The notes: generated by a model not told the origin, from the sequence alone. Shown: positions 1-9,979, counted from the stretch's first letter. The stretch: DNA of 64,000 bases from Hyphomicrobiales bacterium (GCA_013911975.1 JACESF010000011.1:18441-82440), one strand, 5' to 3'. Program-made: numbers and translations.

Positions 1-2
1 TG

Positions 3-728
3 ACCGCCCAGGCGCTGGACGAGGTGGCGGGGCTGGTCGGTCCCGGCGTCTCCACCGAGGCCATCGACAAGCTCGTGTTCGAGTTCGCCATGGACCACAA
101 GGCCTATCCGGCGACGCTGATGTATCGCGGCTACCGCTATTCGGTCTGCACCTCCATCAATCACGTGGTGTGCCACGGCATGCCCAATGCGCGCCCGCTG
201 CGCGACGGCGACATCGTCAACGTGGACATCACGCTGGTGGTGGACGGCTGGTATGGTGATTCGAGCCGCATGTACGCGGTGGGCAACGTGCCGCGCCGCG
301 CCGAGCGGCTGCTGGAAGTGACCTACGAGGCCATGATGCGCGGCATCGCGGTCATCAAGCCGGGCGCCCATGTGGGCGACATCGGCGCGGCCATCCAGGA
401 TTTCGTGGAGCCGCAGCACATGAGCGTGGTGCGCGACTTCTGTGGCCACGGGGTGGGCCGCGTCTTCCACGACGAGCCCAACATCGTCCATGTGGGACGG
501 CCGGGCGAAGGCCCCGAGCTGAAGCCGGGCATGATCTTCACCGTTGAGCCCATGATCAATCTCGGGCGGCCCCATGTGAAGGTGCTTTCCGACGGCTGGA
601 CCGCCGTGACGCGGGACCGGTCGCTCTCCGCCCAGTTCGAGCACGCCGTGGGCGTGACGGAGACGGGCGTGGAGATCTTCACGCTGAGCCCGAAGGGCTA
701 CCACAAGCCGCCCTATTTCCCGGCCTGA
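3..728 (+). CDS. map: Methionine aminopeptidase type I (5' end outside the window)
   Basis: The protein removes the initiator methionine from nascent proteins in the cytosol, using a dinuclear metal site. The open frame runs in from the window edge, so the true start is upstream. Visible family residues are HVVCHGMPN, the metal ligands in [15 protein letters not shown] (two Asp), CGHGVG (His), FTVEPMIN (Glu) and [12 protein letters not shown] (Glu). The C-terminus is intact. radC follows 5 bp downstream on the same strand, so the two may be co-transcribed. The family assignment is secure; only the N-terminus is missing. Confidence 0.95.
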   Translation, partial: TAQALDEVAGLVGPGVSTEAIDKLVFEFAMDHKAYPATLMYRGYRYSVCTSINHVVCHGMPNARPLRDGDIVNVDITLVVDGWYGDSSRMYAVGNVPRRAERLLEVTYEAMMRGIAVIKPGAHVGDIGAAIQDFVEPQHMSVVRDFCGHGVGRVFHDEPNIVHVGRPGEGPELKPGMIFTVEPMINLGRPHVKVLSDGWTAVTRDRSLSAQFEHAVGVTETGVEIFTLSPKGYHKPPYFPA

Positions 729-733
729 CCCCA

Positions 734-1441
734 ATGGCCGGGAAGCCCGACGACGGTCTTGCGGAAGCGGCGCCGCACTTCCACGGCCATCGGGAACGGC
801 TTCGCACGCGCTTTCGGGAAGCGGGTGCGACGGCGCTGGCCGATTATGAATTGCTGGAGTTGGTCCTGTTCCGGGCCATTCCCCGCCGCGACGTGAAGCC
901 CATCGCCAAGGCCCTGGTGGACCGGTTCGGCTCGTTCGCCGAAGTGGTGGGCGCACCCGCCGGGCTGTTGGAAGAAATTCCCGGCGTCACGGCGTCCGTC
1001 GTGACGGAGCTGAAGGTGGTGGAGGCGGCCGCCCACCGCATCGCGCGCGGGCAGGTGAAGCGCCGCCCGGTCCTGTCCTCCTGGAGCGCCGTGATCGAAT
1101 ATTGCCGCACCTCCATGGCGTTCGCGGAGCGCGAGCAGGTGCGGGTGCTGTTCCTCGACAAGCGCAACCAGCTCATCGCCGACGAAGTGGTGCAGACCGG
1201 CACCGTGGACCACGCCCCGGTCTATCCGCGCGAGGTGATCAAGCGGGCCCTGGAGGTTTCGGCCAGCGCGCTCGTGCTCTGCCATAACCATCCCTCTGGC
1301 GATCCGACCCCGTCGCGCGCCGACATCGACATGACCCGCAAGATCATCGACATGGCCAAGCCCCTGGGCATCGAGGTCCATGACCACATCATCGTGGGCA
1401 AGGACGGCCATGCGAGCCTGAAGGGCCTGCGCCTGATCTGA
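734..1441 (+). CDS. radC: RadC family protein (UPF0758, JAB/MPN domain)
   Basis: This is a 235-residue RadC-family protein. The N-terminal third contains a helix-hairpin-helix-like segment ([18 protein letters not shown], then [17 protein letters not shown]). The C-terminal half is a JAB/MPN metalloprotease-like domain with the metal motif [15 protein letters not shown] and an upstream YPREV glutamate. RadC was named for DNA repair, but that role is disputed and the biochemical function is not established. It starts 5 bp after map. It is convergent with the porin gene, from which it is separated by a terminator. Confidence 0.93.
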   Translation: MAGKPDDGLAEAAPHFHGHRERLRTRFREAGATALADYELLELVLFRAIPRRDVKPIAKALVDRFGSFAEVVGAPAGLLEEIPGVTASVVTELKVVEAAAHRIARGQVKRRPVLSSWSAVIEYCRTSMAFAEREQVRVLFLDKRNQLIADEVVQTGTVDHAPVYPREVIKRALEVSASALVLCHNHPSGDPTPSRADIDMTRKIIDMAKPLGIEVHDHIIVGKDGHASLKGLRLI

Positions 1442-1580
1442 CGGGCGGCCGCCCCGGGCCATGCGCCGAGGGCGGCGCGAGGGGTGTCCTCACATCACCG
1501 GAATGCACTTGCGGGCGAGGCGGATGCGTCGCCGCGCAGCGCCGCGCGCGCCTTCGCCGCCTCTTCCCCGGACCGGACAT

Positions 1581-1610
1581 AAAAAAAAGCGCCGCGCGTG
1601 AGCGCGGCGC
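1581..1610 (-). terminator. Rho-independent terminator of the porin gene
   Basis: A perfect 9-bp stem (1589-1597 pairing with 1602-1610) with a GTGA/TCAC loop is flanked by eight A on the plus strand (1581-1588). Read on the minus strand this is a GC hairpin followed by U8. It lies 40 bp after the porin stop codon. Confidence 0.9.
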
Positions 1611-1649
1611 CTTGGAAGGTGCCTGCGCGGCTAGGCCGCGCGGGCGAGG

Positions 1650-2534
1650 TCACTTGAGAGCGTTCAGCGAAGTCGCGAACGAAAGGGAGGCGATGAACTT
1701 GTCGCCGCAGCCATTGTAGATGCCGATCATGTAGGCGCAGTTGTTCTCGGAGAGGTCCGAGCCAGAGTAGCGCAGATCGAGGGTGGCGGCCTTGTAGGTG
1801 AAGCCGACGCCGACATTCCACCAGCTGTAGCCGGAGATCTGCTCGTTCACGGTGACGACCGACGGGCCGACCACGTAGGTCACGTCGTAGTTGAAGGCGC
1901 TGGTGGACAGCCACTGATAGCCGTACTCGCCCGACAGGTACCAGCCGAAGTCGCCGCCGGGGCCGAAGGCCGGGAGCGGAACCTTCGCGGTGGCCGACAG
2001 CGCGGTGCCGTCGGTGCCGGTGGCGTACATGTCGCTGGTCCAGAACAGGTTCACGCCGACGGTCAGCCAGGGCGCGACCACATAGCTGGGCTTCGCGTAG
2101 ATTTCCCAGTAGTTGTAGTCGGTGGAGCTGAGGCCGACGCTGTCCGTGCCGCCGGGGAACGTGTAGTACACGCCGCCGACATCCATGGTGAAGGCGCCCC
2201 AGGTGTGGCGCAGGCCGCCGGCGAAGTCGACTTCGAGCGAGCTATTGCCGTCGACCTGGAAGTTCTCGACCCAGCTCTGGTTGGAGGCCCACACGTTCAG
2301 GTAGACCCAGTCGAACATCTGGAGCTCGACGTAGCCCTGGATGGCCGGGTTGTTGTTGGTCTGGCTGATACCGCGGAACACGTAGTCGGAAGTGCCCGTC
2401 ACGCCGAAGGCGATGTCAAACACCGGCGGCGGCGGAGGCGCCACAACAGCCTTCACCGGGACGGACAGGTCGGCGGCGGAGGCCGCGCCAGCGATCATCA
2501 TGCTGGCAGCAGCGGCGACAGCGAGCTTCTTCAT
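1650..2534 (-). CDS. TorF-family outer-membrane porin-like protein
   Basis: This 294-residue protein has a clear Sec signal peptide ending at AGAASA/ADLS, then a proline run (APPPPPVFD). The rest alternates aromatic-rich short strands (for example GVTGTSDYVFRGISQTNNNP, LNVWASNQSW) typical of the TIGR02001/TorF family of putative outer-membrane beta barrels. These proteins are thought to form outer-membrane channels; the solute is unknown. The start at 2534 is preceded by a GGGGG Shine-Dalgarno that sits inside a small hairpin (2537-2551). A longer upstream open frame is spurious, because it runs into the gene upstream in another frame. The gene has its own promoter region and its own terminator, so it is monocistronic. 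Confidence 0.85.
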   Translation of the reverse strand: MKKLAVAAAASMMIAGAASAADLSVPVKAVVAPPPPPVFDIAFGVTGTSDYVFRGISQTNNNPAIQGYVELQMFDWVYLNVWASNQSWVENFQVDGNSSLEVDFAGGLRHTWGAFTMDVGGVYYTFPGGTDSVGLSSTDYNYWEIYAKPSYVVAPWLTVGVNLFWTSDMYATGTDGTALSATAKVPLPAFGPGGDFGWYLSGEYGYQWLSTSAFNYDVTYVVGPSVVTVNEQISGYSWWNVGVGFTYKAATLDLRYSGSDLSENNCAYMIGIYNGCGDKFIASLSFATSLNALK

Positions 2535-2625
2535 AGATTGGGACCCCCAATGAATTTCTGCCCAGATTGAGACCAAATTTATCCACCTTCTCCAATGTGA
2601 AAAATCGGGCAAGAATTGCTCAAAA

Positions 2626-2677
2626 ATTATACAAACCCGCATGAATGCTGAATTCTCAATGTTGCACTTGTGCAACA
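2626..2677 (-). promoter_or_regulatory. Promoter with 18-bp palindrome upstream of the porin gene
   Basis: On the minus strand a perfect TATAAT lies at 2631-2626, about 92 bp before the porin start. With 17-bp spacing the -35 would be AATTCA (2654-2649), which is weak. Just upstream is an almost perfect dyad, TGTTGCAC-TT-GTGCAACA (2660-2677), with 8-bp arms. The whole stretch is unusually AT-rich for this genome. The palindrome looks like a repressor or activator site; its regulator is unknown. TGC/GCA-containing dyads are known for PhaR-type regulators, but this is only a resemblance. Confidence 0.55.
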
Positions 2678-2749
2678 AGGTGGAGGAAGTGGAGGGATTG
2701 CAACCTGTGAAGGGGTCAAAATGCCCCAGGGAAGCCGGTTTGTAGGCTT

Positions 2750-3583
2750 TCAGGGGCGAACGAGGAGGAGCGGACGGCCCCGCTCCGGGGTCTTCGCCCA
2801 GGTGCCATCCTCCTGTCGCGCGAATCGCAGCGCGGGCTGGCCGGCGGCGGATGTCACCACCACATTGCCCCCTTCGAGGCGCCAGGTGGCGGCGGCGAAT
2901 TCGGCGAGCGGGGGCGCGCAACCCTCCGCCACCTGCACCTTGCGGCTCCCGCCCGCCGCGGGGAGGTCGGTCAGGGACCAGCGGCAGAGCATCGGCGCGC
3001 CGACGCTGCGGAACAATTGCCAGTCGCCCAGCATCTCCTCGGGCGCGGCCTCCAGGCCGGCGAGCGCGCTGGGCGGGGCGAGGAAATAGACGCCGTCGCC
3101 GTCGCGCAGCGCCTCGTAGCTGCCCCCCGTCGCCTCCGTGAATTCCGCGATCGTGCGGCCCTCCGCGCCCGTGAGGCGGATGGAGCCGGACGGGTCGGGC
3201 CCCCAGGCCAGAACCTGGGTCATGAAGGGAATGGCGCCGCAAGCATCGTGGGCGCGGTCGAGCGCGAAGCCGCCTGCGGCAGGCTCGGCGACGAGCGTCA
3301 CGGTGCAGCTTCGCGTCCCGTCGGCGCTGGCGAGTTGGAACGTGCCCGCCACCTTCTGGGCGGTCGCCAGGACGGCGGGGTCCACCTTCGGCGCGGCGGC
3401 CTGCGGGCGGGCCGCCTCCGGCTTGGTCGCATCCGGCTTGGCGGGAGCGGGACGGGCGGGCGCGGGCTTGGAGGCCGCCGCGCCGGGCTTCGCGGCGTCC
3501 GGCTTGGACGGCGTTTGCGCGAGAACCGGCGCCGTCAGTGCGGCGCCGAGAAGCAGGGCGGAGAGGACAAGCACGAACCGCAT
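2750..3583 (-). CDS. Secreted protein with two AprI/Inh-like domains
   Basis: This 277-residue protein has a signal peptide (cleavage after APVLA), then a Pro/Ala/Lys linker (about residues 24-65). Two similar domains follow, at about 73-165 and 180-277, each with the pattern of a conserved core, a Cys, a second Cys and a GxxL strand. They resemble the Inh family (PF02974), small periplasmic beta-barrel inhibitors of secreted metalloproteases. No metalloprotease or type I secretion gene is nearby, so an alternative envelope role is possible. The gene lies upstream of the porin on the same strand, but 215 bp of promoter-bearing DNA separates them. The family call rests on pattern recognition only. 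Confidence 0.65.
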   Translation of the reverse strand: MRFVLVLSALLLGAALTAPVLAQTPSKPDAAKPGAAASKPAPARPAPAKPDATKPEAARPQAAAPKVDPAVLATAQKVAGTFQLASADGTRSCTVTLVAEPAAGGFALDRAHDACGAIPFMTQVLAWGPDPSGSIRLTGAEGRTIAEFTEATGGSYEALRDGDGVYFLAPPSALAGLEAAPEEMLGDWQLFRSVGAPMLCRWSLTDLPAAGGSRKVQVAEGCAPPLAEFAAATWRLEGGNVVVTSAAGQPALRFARQEDGTWAKTPERGRPLLLVRP

Positions 3584-3653
3584 GGGCCAACGCTAGCGCA
3601 GGCCGGGGCGGCCGTGAAGTTGCGGCTACCCCGGAGCGCGTTCCGCAGCGCCC

Positions 3654-4658
3654 TCAGGGGCGCGGCCAGGGCGTTTCCGCCACGGGCGTCACCGGGCCCT
3701 TGCCCGCGAACCACCCCACCACATTGTCCACCACCAATTGGCCCATGGCGCCCCGGGTGTGGTGGGTGGAGGAGCCCACGTGGGGCAGCAGCACCACGTT
3801 GTCGAGGGCGAGCAGCGCTTCCGGCACGTGCGGCTCGCTGGCGAACACGTCCAGCCCCGCCGCGCGGATGGTGCGGTTCACCAGTGCCTCGACCAGGGCG
3901 GGCTCGTCCACCACGGTGCCGCGCGCCACATTGACGAGGATGCCGTCCGGGCCGAGCGCGGCCAGCACCTCGCGCCCCACCAGCCCCTTCGTCGCCGGCC
4001 CGCCGGGCAGGATCAGCACCAGGGTGTCCACGGCCCGCGCCAGCTCGATGAGGTCGGGATAATGGCGGTAGGCCACGCCCGGCGCCGGGTTGCGGCTGTG
4101 ATAGGCCACCGGCACGCCGAACGCGTCCAGCCGCCGGGCGATGGCCTGCCCGATGCGTCCCATGCCCACGAGGCCCACGGTGCGGGTGCGCAGCGAGGTG
4201 CCGAGCGGGTAGGGCGCCTCCAGCCACCGGCCCGCGCGCAGGTAGCGGTCCGCCTGGGGGATCTCGCGCACGGTGGCCAGAAGCAGGCCGAGCGTGAGGT
4301 CGGCCACCTCCTCGTTGAGCACATCAGGGGTGTTCGTGACCATCACGCCGCGCCGGCCCGCTGCGGCGGCGTCCACCGTGTCGTAGCCCACGCCGAAATT
4401 GGCGACGATCTCCAGGCGCGGCAGGCGCGCCATCAGCGCGTCGGTCACGGGCCGCGCTCCGCGCGTCAGGATGCCACGCACGTCCGCACCGTGGATCTCG
4501 ACGGCCTCGTCGAAGCCGTCCGCGCCCACCAGACGGAAGCGGTCCGCGAGCTGCCGCTCCACCACGGCGGGCATGACGGAGCCGGTCTGGAGCAGGAGGG
4601 GAAGGGTCTCTTCAGGCACGTGCGACTCGGCTTTCGAGGAAGGGGTTTCGGCGGACAT
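3654..4658 (-). CDS. D-isomer-specific 2-hydroxyacid dehydrogenase (hydroxypyruvate/glyoxylate reductase type)
   Basis: The protein is an NAD(P)-dependent reductase of a 2-keto acid (glyoxylate, hydroxypyruvate or similar). It has 334 residues from the ATG at 4658, chosen because GGACGAG lies just upstream; the longer frame to 4838 lacks family similarity. The Rossmann motif is VGLVGMGRIGQAIARRL. The catalytic residues appear as Arg in NVARG, Glu in VFASEPHVPEALL and His in LPHVGSSTHHTR. It is divergent from the sugar-type ABC importer across a 190-bp region, which suggests, but does not prove, a shared substrate pathway. The exact keto acid cannot be read from sequence. Confidence 0.88.
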   Translation of the reverse strand: MSAETPSSKAESHVPEETLPLLLQTGSVMPAVVERQLADRFRLVGADGFDEAVEIHGADVRGILTRGARPVTDALMARLPRLEIVANFGVGYDTVDAAAAGRRGVMVTNTPDVLNEEVADLTLGLLLATVREIPQADRYLRAGRWLEAPYPLGTSLRTRTVGLVGMGRIGQAIARRLDAFGVPVAYHSRNPAPGVAYRHYPDLIELARAVDTLVLILPGGPATKGLVGREVLAALGPDGILVNVARGTVVDEPALVEALVNRTIRAAGLDVFASEPHVPEALLALDNVVLLPHVGSSTHHTRGAMGQLVVDNVVGWFAGKGPVTPVAETPWPRP

Positions 4659-4670
4659 TTCCGATCTCGT

Positions 4671-4740
4671 CCTTTCGTTCAATCGTTTTAAAAATCGCTT
4701 GATCAGGCGCGGCCCCGGCACCATGATCGCTGCAACGCTC
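4671..4740. promoter_or_regulatory. AT-rich divergent control region (hydroxyacid dehydrogenase / ABC importer)
   Basis: Between the divergent starts at 4658 and 4852 there is a short block much richer in A+T than its surroundings. It includes TTTTAAAA (4686-4693) flanked by direct ATCG copies. It is a plausible place for the promoters of both units and for an operator. No regulator gene lies next to it, and I could not assign a known operator class. Confidence 0.3.
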
Positions 4741-4851
4741 GCTTGAAGGGCGACGCGGCCGCCGAAGCGTGGCCGCAAAAACAAGGCCGGGGAGCAGGGT
4801 TCGGCCCGCATCTTCGGCCATTCGGGTTGGATGTCCAAGGGTGGAGCGGGA

Positions 4852-5925
<1,074 letters not shown>

Positions 5926-6004
5926 CGACCCCAAAGACCGCGCCGGAAACCGGACGCGGCGGGGAAGATGAGTGAACGACGACAGATCGTTTGGGAGGAA
6001 CGCC

Positions 6005-7321
6005 ATGACCATTTCGAGACGCGACCTATTGGTGGCGGGTGCGGGCCTTGCGGGCGCCGCGGCGCTTCCGGGCTTCACCCCCGGCGCCTTTGCGCAGGGC
6101 GCTGCCATGCCGGACTTCAAGCCGGAGCCGGGCGCGAGCCTGCGCGTGCTGCGCTGGTCGCCCTTCGTGAAGGGTGAGGAAGAAGCCTGGATCGCCAACA
6201 CCAAGAAGTTCACCGAGGCCACCGGCATCGAGGTGCGCATCGACAAGGAAAGCTGGGAAGACATCCGCCCCAAGGCGGCGGTGGCGGCCAATGTGGGTTC
6301 CGGCCCGGACATCGTCTGGGTGTGGTTCGACGACGCCCAGCAATATCCCGACAAGCTGCTGGACGTGACCCCGCTGGCCAACGGCCTCGCGGCGAAGTAC
6401 GGCGGCTGGTACGAGGCGCCCGCCCTCTATGCCAAGAATGACGGCAAGTTCATCGCCCTGCCGCTGGCCACCATCGGCAATGCGGTGGTCTATCGCGATA
6501 GCTGGGTGAAGGAAGCCGGGTTCACCGAGTTCCCGAAGGACACCAAGGCGTTCCTGGAGCTGGGCAAGGCGCTGAAGGCCAAGGGCCATCCCATGGGCTT
6601 CACCCTCGGCCACGGCGTGGGCGACGGCAACAATTTCTGCCACTGGGTGCTGTGGAGCCACGGCGGCAAGATGGTGGACGACAACGGCAAGGTGGTGATC
6701 AACAGCCCCGAGACCGTGGCGGCGCTGCGCTACATGCGCGAGCTCTATCCCACCTTCATCCCCGGCACCGAGAGCTGGCTGGACGTGAACAACAACCGCG
6801 CGTTCCTCGCCGGTGAAATCTCCGTCACGGCCAACGGCGTCTCGGTCTATTACGGCGCGAAGAACGATCCCAAGCTCGCCGACATGGCGGCGGACATGCG
6901 CTCCACCAACTTCCCCATCGGCCCGGTGGGCAAGGAGGCGGAGCTTCACCAGACCACGTCCGCCTGCATCTTCAAGTACACGAAGTTCCCGCAGGCGGCG
7001 CAGGCCTACATGGCCTTCATGTTCGACGCGCCGCAGATGAATGCCTGGATCAAGGGCGCCAGCGCCTATTGCTGCCAGACGCTCAAGGCGTTCGCCGCCA
7101 ACCCCGTGTGGACCGACAACCCGATCCACAAGCCCTATTCCCGTGCGTCCGAGACGCTGCGGCCCAACGGCTATTCCGGCCCGCTCGGCCCGCAATCGGC
7201 CGCGGCCATGGCGGACTGGATCGTGGTGGACATGGTGGCGGAGGCCGCCACCGGCCAGCGCACGCCTGAAGAGGCGGCGCGCCGCGCCGAGCTGCGGGCG
7301 AACCGCATCTATCGCGGCTGA
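6005..7321 (+). CDS. Extracellular solute-binding protein, Tat-type signal
   Basis: This is the periplasmic binding protein of the adjacent importer (family 1 solute-binding protein, carbohydrate-type). It has 438 residues from the ATG at 6005, which has GGGAGGAA upstream. The N-terminus SRRDLLVAGAGLAGAAALPG has a twin-arginine pattern, so folded export through Tat is likely. The mature protein has the usual two-lobe content (VLRWSPFVKGEEEAWIA near the start, KFTEATGIEV, GPDIVWVWFDD). Ligand identity cannot be inferred. The gene is followed by a strong hairpin before the first permease gene. Confidence 0.9.
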   Translation: MTISRRDLLVAGAGLAGAAALPGFTPGAFAQGAAMPDFKPEPGASLRVLRWSPFVKGEEEAWIANTKKFTEATGIEVRIDKESWEDIRPKAAVAANVGSGPDIVWVWFDDAQQYPDKLLDVTPLANGLAAKYGGWYEAPALYAKNDGKFIALPLATIGNAVVYRDSWVKEAGFTEFPKDTKAFLELGKALKAKGHPMGFTLGHGVGDGNNFCHWVLWSHGGKMVDDNGKVVINSPETVAALRYMRELYPTFIPGTESWLDVNNNRAFLAGEISVTANGVSVYYGAKNDPKLADMAADMRSTNFPIGPVGKEAELHQTTSACIFKYTKFPQAAQAYMAFMFDAPQMNAWIKGASAYCCQTLKAFAANPVWTDNPIHKPYSRASETLRPNGYSGPLGPQSAAAMADWIVVDMVAEAATGQRTPEEAARRAELRANRIYRG

Positions 7322-7328
7322 GCCTGCG

Positions 7329-7363
7329 CGCCGCCCCGCCTCGTCAGGGCGGGCGGGGCGGCG
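7329..7363 (+). terminator. Intercistronic hairpin after the binding-protein gene
   Basis: Arms CGCCGCCCCGCC (7329-7340) and GGCGGGGCGGCG (7352-7363) are perfectly complementary around an 11-nt loop. The hairpin starts 8 bp after the binding-protein stop and has no U-tract. In ABC operons such structures often protect the binding-protein mRNA and lower expression of the permeases; that role is inferred here. Confidence 0.6.
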
Positions 7364-7437
7364 TTCCTCTCTTCGCAATCGTGGTGCCCCCATCCGGGGC
7401 CGGTCCGCCGCGCGGGCCGCTGGGGAGATTTCGCGTT

Positions 7438-8376
7438 ATGGCCGATGTGACTGCCGGCGCAGCCGGGCGCAGGAGCTGGTGGTCGGGCATCGGGCAGGGA
7501 CGCCATGTGCTCGGCCTCCTCTTCCTTTTGCCCGCGGCCGTGTTCCTGCTCCTGTTCCTCACCTATCCGCTGGGCCTCGGCGTCTGGCTGGGCTTCACCG
7601 ACACGCGCATCGGCCGCGCGGGCAGCTTCGTGGGCCTGGAGAATTACGAGCTGCTGTGGATCGACAGCGTGTTCTGGCTCGCGGTGTTCAACACGCTCCT
7701 CTACACGATCGGCGCCTCCATCCTGAAGTTCGCGCTCGGCCTCTGGCTGGCCCTGCTGCTGAACCAGCACCTGCCGTTCAAGTCCTTCTTCCGCGCCGTG
7801 GTTCTGCTGCCCTGGGTGGTGCCCACCGTGCTGTCGGCCATCGCCTTCTGGTGGATCTTCGACGCCCAGTTCTCGATCATCTCCTGGGCGCTCATCAAGC
7901 TCGGCCTCATCGACCACAACATCAACTTCCTGGGCGACACCACCAATGCCCGGATCTCCGTGATCGCCGCAAATGTGTGGCGCGGCATCCCGTTCGTCGC
8001 CATCTCGCTGCTGGCGGGGCTCCAGACCATCCCCCAGTCCCTGCATGAAGCGGCGACCCTGGACGGGGCCAGCGGCTGGCAGCGCTTCCGCTACATCACC
8101 CTGCCCATGCTTTCGCCCATCATCGCTGTCGTGATGACCTTCTCGGTGCTGTTCACCTTCACCGACTTCCAGCTCATCTACGTGCTCACCCGCGGCGGGC
8201 CGCTGAACGCCACCCACCTCATGGCGACGCTGTCCTTCCAGCGGGCCATTCCCGGCGGGCAACTGGGCGAGGGCGCGGCCATCGCGGTGGCCATGATCCC
8301 GTTCCTGCTGTCGGCGATCCTGTTCAGCTATTTCGGCCTTCAGCGCCGCAAGTGGCAGCAGGGCGGGGGCGACTGA
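7438..8376 (+). CDS. ABC importer permease, MalF-like
   Basis: This is an inner-membrane subunit of the importer, 312 residues from the ATG at 7438 (GGGGAGA upstream). It has about six hydrophobic segments, beginning with HVLGLLFLLPAAVFLLLFLT. The EAA loop that contacts the ATPase reads LHEAATLDGASGWQRFRYITLPML. The protein lacks the long N-terminal periplasmic extension of E. coli MalF. It pairs with the MalG-like permease that begins 70 bp downstream. Confidence 0.9.
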   Translation: MADVTAGAAGRRSWWSGIGQGRHVLGLLFLLPAAVFLLLFLTYPLGLGVWLGFTDTRIGRAGSFVGLENYELLWIDSVFWLAVFNTLLYTIGASILKFALGLWLALLLNQHLPFKSFFRAVVLLPWVVPTVLSAIAFWWIFDAQFSIISWALIKLGLIDHNINFLGDTTNARISVIAANVWRGIPFVAISLLAGLQTIPQSLHEAATLDGASGWQRFRYITLPMLSPIIAVVMTFSVLFTFTDFQLIYVLTRGGPLNATHLMATLSFQRAIPGGQLGEGAAIAVAMIPFLLSAILFSYFGLQRRKWQQGGGD

Positions 8377-8446
8377 TGCGCCCTCTCTTCCCCTCCGCCT
8401 CCGCGCCCGGCGCGGGTCTTCGCGTCCGGGTGTTCAGGAACGTGCC

Positions 8447-9328
8447 ATGACCGACCAGCCCCTTACCGACAATTCCACCGGCATGAGCTATCTGGACAGC
8501 CTGCCGAGGCGCATGGTCACGGTCTTCCTGCCGCTGCTCGTGTTCGTGTTCGTGCTGCTGTTCCCGTTCTACTGGATGGCGATCACGGCCGTTAAGCCGA
8601 ACTTCCAGCTCACCGACTATGCCAATTACTCCCCGCTCTGGGTGGTGGAGCCGACGCTGGAGCACATCAAGTATCTGCTGTTCGAGACCTCCTATCCGGG
8701 CTGGCTCTGGAACACGATGCTGATCTCCTTCTGCGCCACCTTCATCTCCCTGGTGGCCTCGGTGTTCGCCGCCTATGCCATCGAGCGGCTGCGCTTCCAC
8801 GGCTCGCGCTGGGTGGGGCTCGGCATCTTCCTCGCCTATCTGGTGCCGCCCTCCATCCTGTTCATCCCGCTGGCGCTCATGGTGTTCAAGCTGGGCATCT
8901 ATGACACCAAGCTGGCGCTGATCCTCACCTATCCCACCTTCCTCGTGCCCTTCTCCACCTGGCTGCTCATGGGCTATTTCCGGTCCATTCCCTACGAGCT
9001 CGAGGAATGCGCGCTGGTGGACGGCGCCTCGCGCTGGCAGATCCTCACCAAGGTGCTCCTGCCCCTGTCGGTGCCGGGCCTCATCTCGGCGGGCATCTTC
9101 TCCTTCACCCTGTCCTGGAACGAGTTCATCTACGCGCTCACCTTCATCCAGTCGTCCGAGAACAAGACCGTGCCGGTGGGCGTGCTCACGGAGCTGGTGC
9201 GCTCGGATGTCTATGAATGGGGGGCGCTCATGGCGGGCGCGCTCATCGGCTCGCTGCCGGTGGTCATCCTCTATTCCTTCTTCGTGGACTATTACGTCTC
9301 GTCCATGACCGGGGCGGTGAAGGAATAG
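8447..9328 (+). CDS. ABC importer permease, MalG-like
   Basis: This is the second inner-membrane subunit, 293 residues. It has a hydrophobic first segment (VTVFLPLLVFVFVLLFPFYW), further membrane spans, and the EAA loop YELEECALVDGASRWQILTK followed by VLLPLSVPGL. It completes the importer with the ATPase, binding protein and MalF-like subunit. Another unit follows after 100 bp. Confidence 0.9.
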   Translation: MTDQPLTDNSTGMSYLDSLPRRMVTVFLPLLVFVFVLLFPFYWMAITAVKPNFQLTDYANYSPLWVVEPTLEHIKYLLFETSYPGWLWNTMLISFCATFISLVASVFAAYAIERLRFHGSRWVGLGIFLAYLVPPSILFIPLALMVFKLGIYDTKLALILTYPTFLVPFSTWLLMGYFRSIPYELEECALVDGASRWQILTKVLLPLSVPGLISAGIFSFTLSWNEFIYALTFIQSSENKTVPVGVLTELVRSDVYEWGALMAGALIGSLPVVILYSFFVDYYVSSMTGAVKE

Positions 9329-9429
9329 GCCTCGCCCGTCGGGGGGGCGCCGGGGCGACCTTGGGTCAGCCCCCTTGCTCTCCGGCGGAGGGTCTGGCAC
9401 CTCAGGGGCGTCAGGGCCGGAGAGGTGAG

Positions 9430-9933
9430 ATGGTCGAGAAAGTGGTGGAGGGCATCCTGTTCCGCAGCCGGTGGCTGATGGCGCCCTTTTATATCGGGCT
9501 CATCGTCGCGCTGCTGGTGCTGATGTTCAAGTTCGGGCACGAACTCCTGCACTTCGTGATGCACGCCGCCTCCGCCAGCGAGAGCGATGTGATTCTCGGC
9601 GTGCTCACGCTGGTGGACCTCACCTTCACCGGCAATCTGGTGCTGATCGTGATCTTCTCGGGCTACGAGAACTTCGTCTCGAAGATCAATACCGCCGACC
9701 ATCCCGACTGGCCCGAATGGATGACCAAGGTGGACTTCTCGGGCCTCAAGCAGAAGCTCCTGGCCTCCATCGTGGCCATCTCGGCCATCGCGCTGCTCAA
9801 GTCCTTCATGAACATGAACCCGAGCACCGACACCACCATGATCATGTGGCTGGTGATCATCCACATGGTGTTCGTGGTCTCGAGCCTCATCCTCGCCTGG
9901 TCCGACCGCATCGGCGGGTCCAGCGCGCACTGA
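9430..9933 (+). CDS. YqhA/UPF0114 family inner-membrane protein
   Basis: This 167-residue protein matches the TIGR00645/UPF0114 family. It starts with FRSRWLMAPFYIGLIVALLVLMFKF, then LGVLTLVDLTFTGNLVLIVIFSGYENFVS, and ends with a fourth hydrophobic span (MWLVIIHMVFVVSSLILAW). It has four predicted membrane helices. Function is not established. The ATG at 9430 has GAGGTGAG just upstream. It lies downstream of the importer but need not be functionally linked. It is convergent with rimM. Confidence 0.85.
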   Translation: MVEKVVEGILFRSRWLMAPFYIGLIVALLVLMFKFGHELLHFVMHAASASESDVILGVLTLVDLTFTGNLVLIVIFSGYENFVSKINTADHPDWPEWMTKVDFSGLKQKLLASIVAISAIALLKSFMNMNPSTDTTMIMWLVIIHMVFVVSSLILAWSDRIGGSSAH

Positions 9934-9939
9934 GGCGAA

Positions 9940-9979
9940 CTGAAGGGATGGATGCGGGGAACCGCATCCATCCCTTCAG
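9940..9979. terminator. Bidirectional hairpin between the yqhA-like gene and rimM
   Basis: An 18-bp perfect stem (9940-9957 with 9962-9979) closes on a GGAA tetraloop. It is centred between two convergent stop codons. No clear U-run follows on either strand, so it may act as an mRNA 3'-end stabiliser or a factor-dependent terminator. Confidence 0.7.

Noticed and set aside
1650..3590. One 646-codon minus-strand frame spanning the porin and the Inh-like region
   Set aside because: The N-terminal half is out of frame with the real secreted protein. The porin has its own signal peptide, ribosome site and promoter at 2534-2677.
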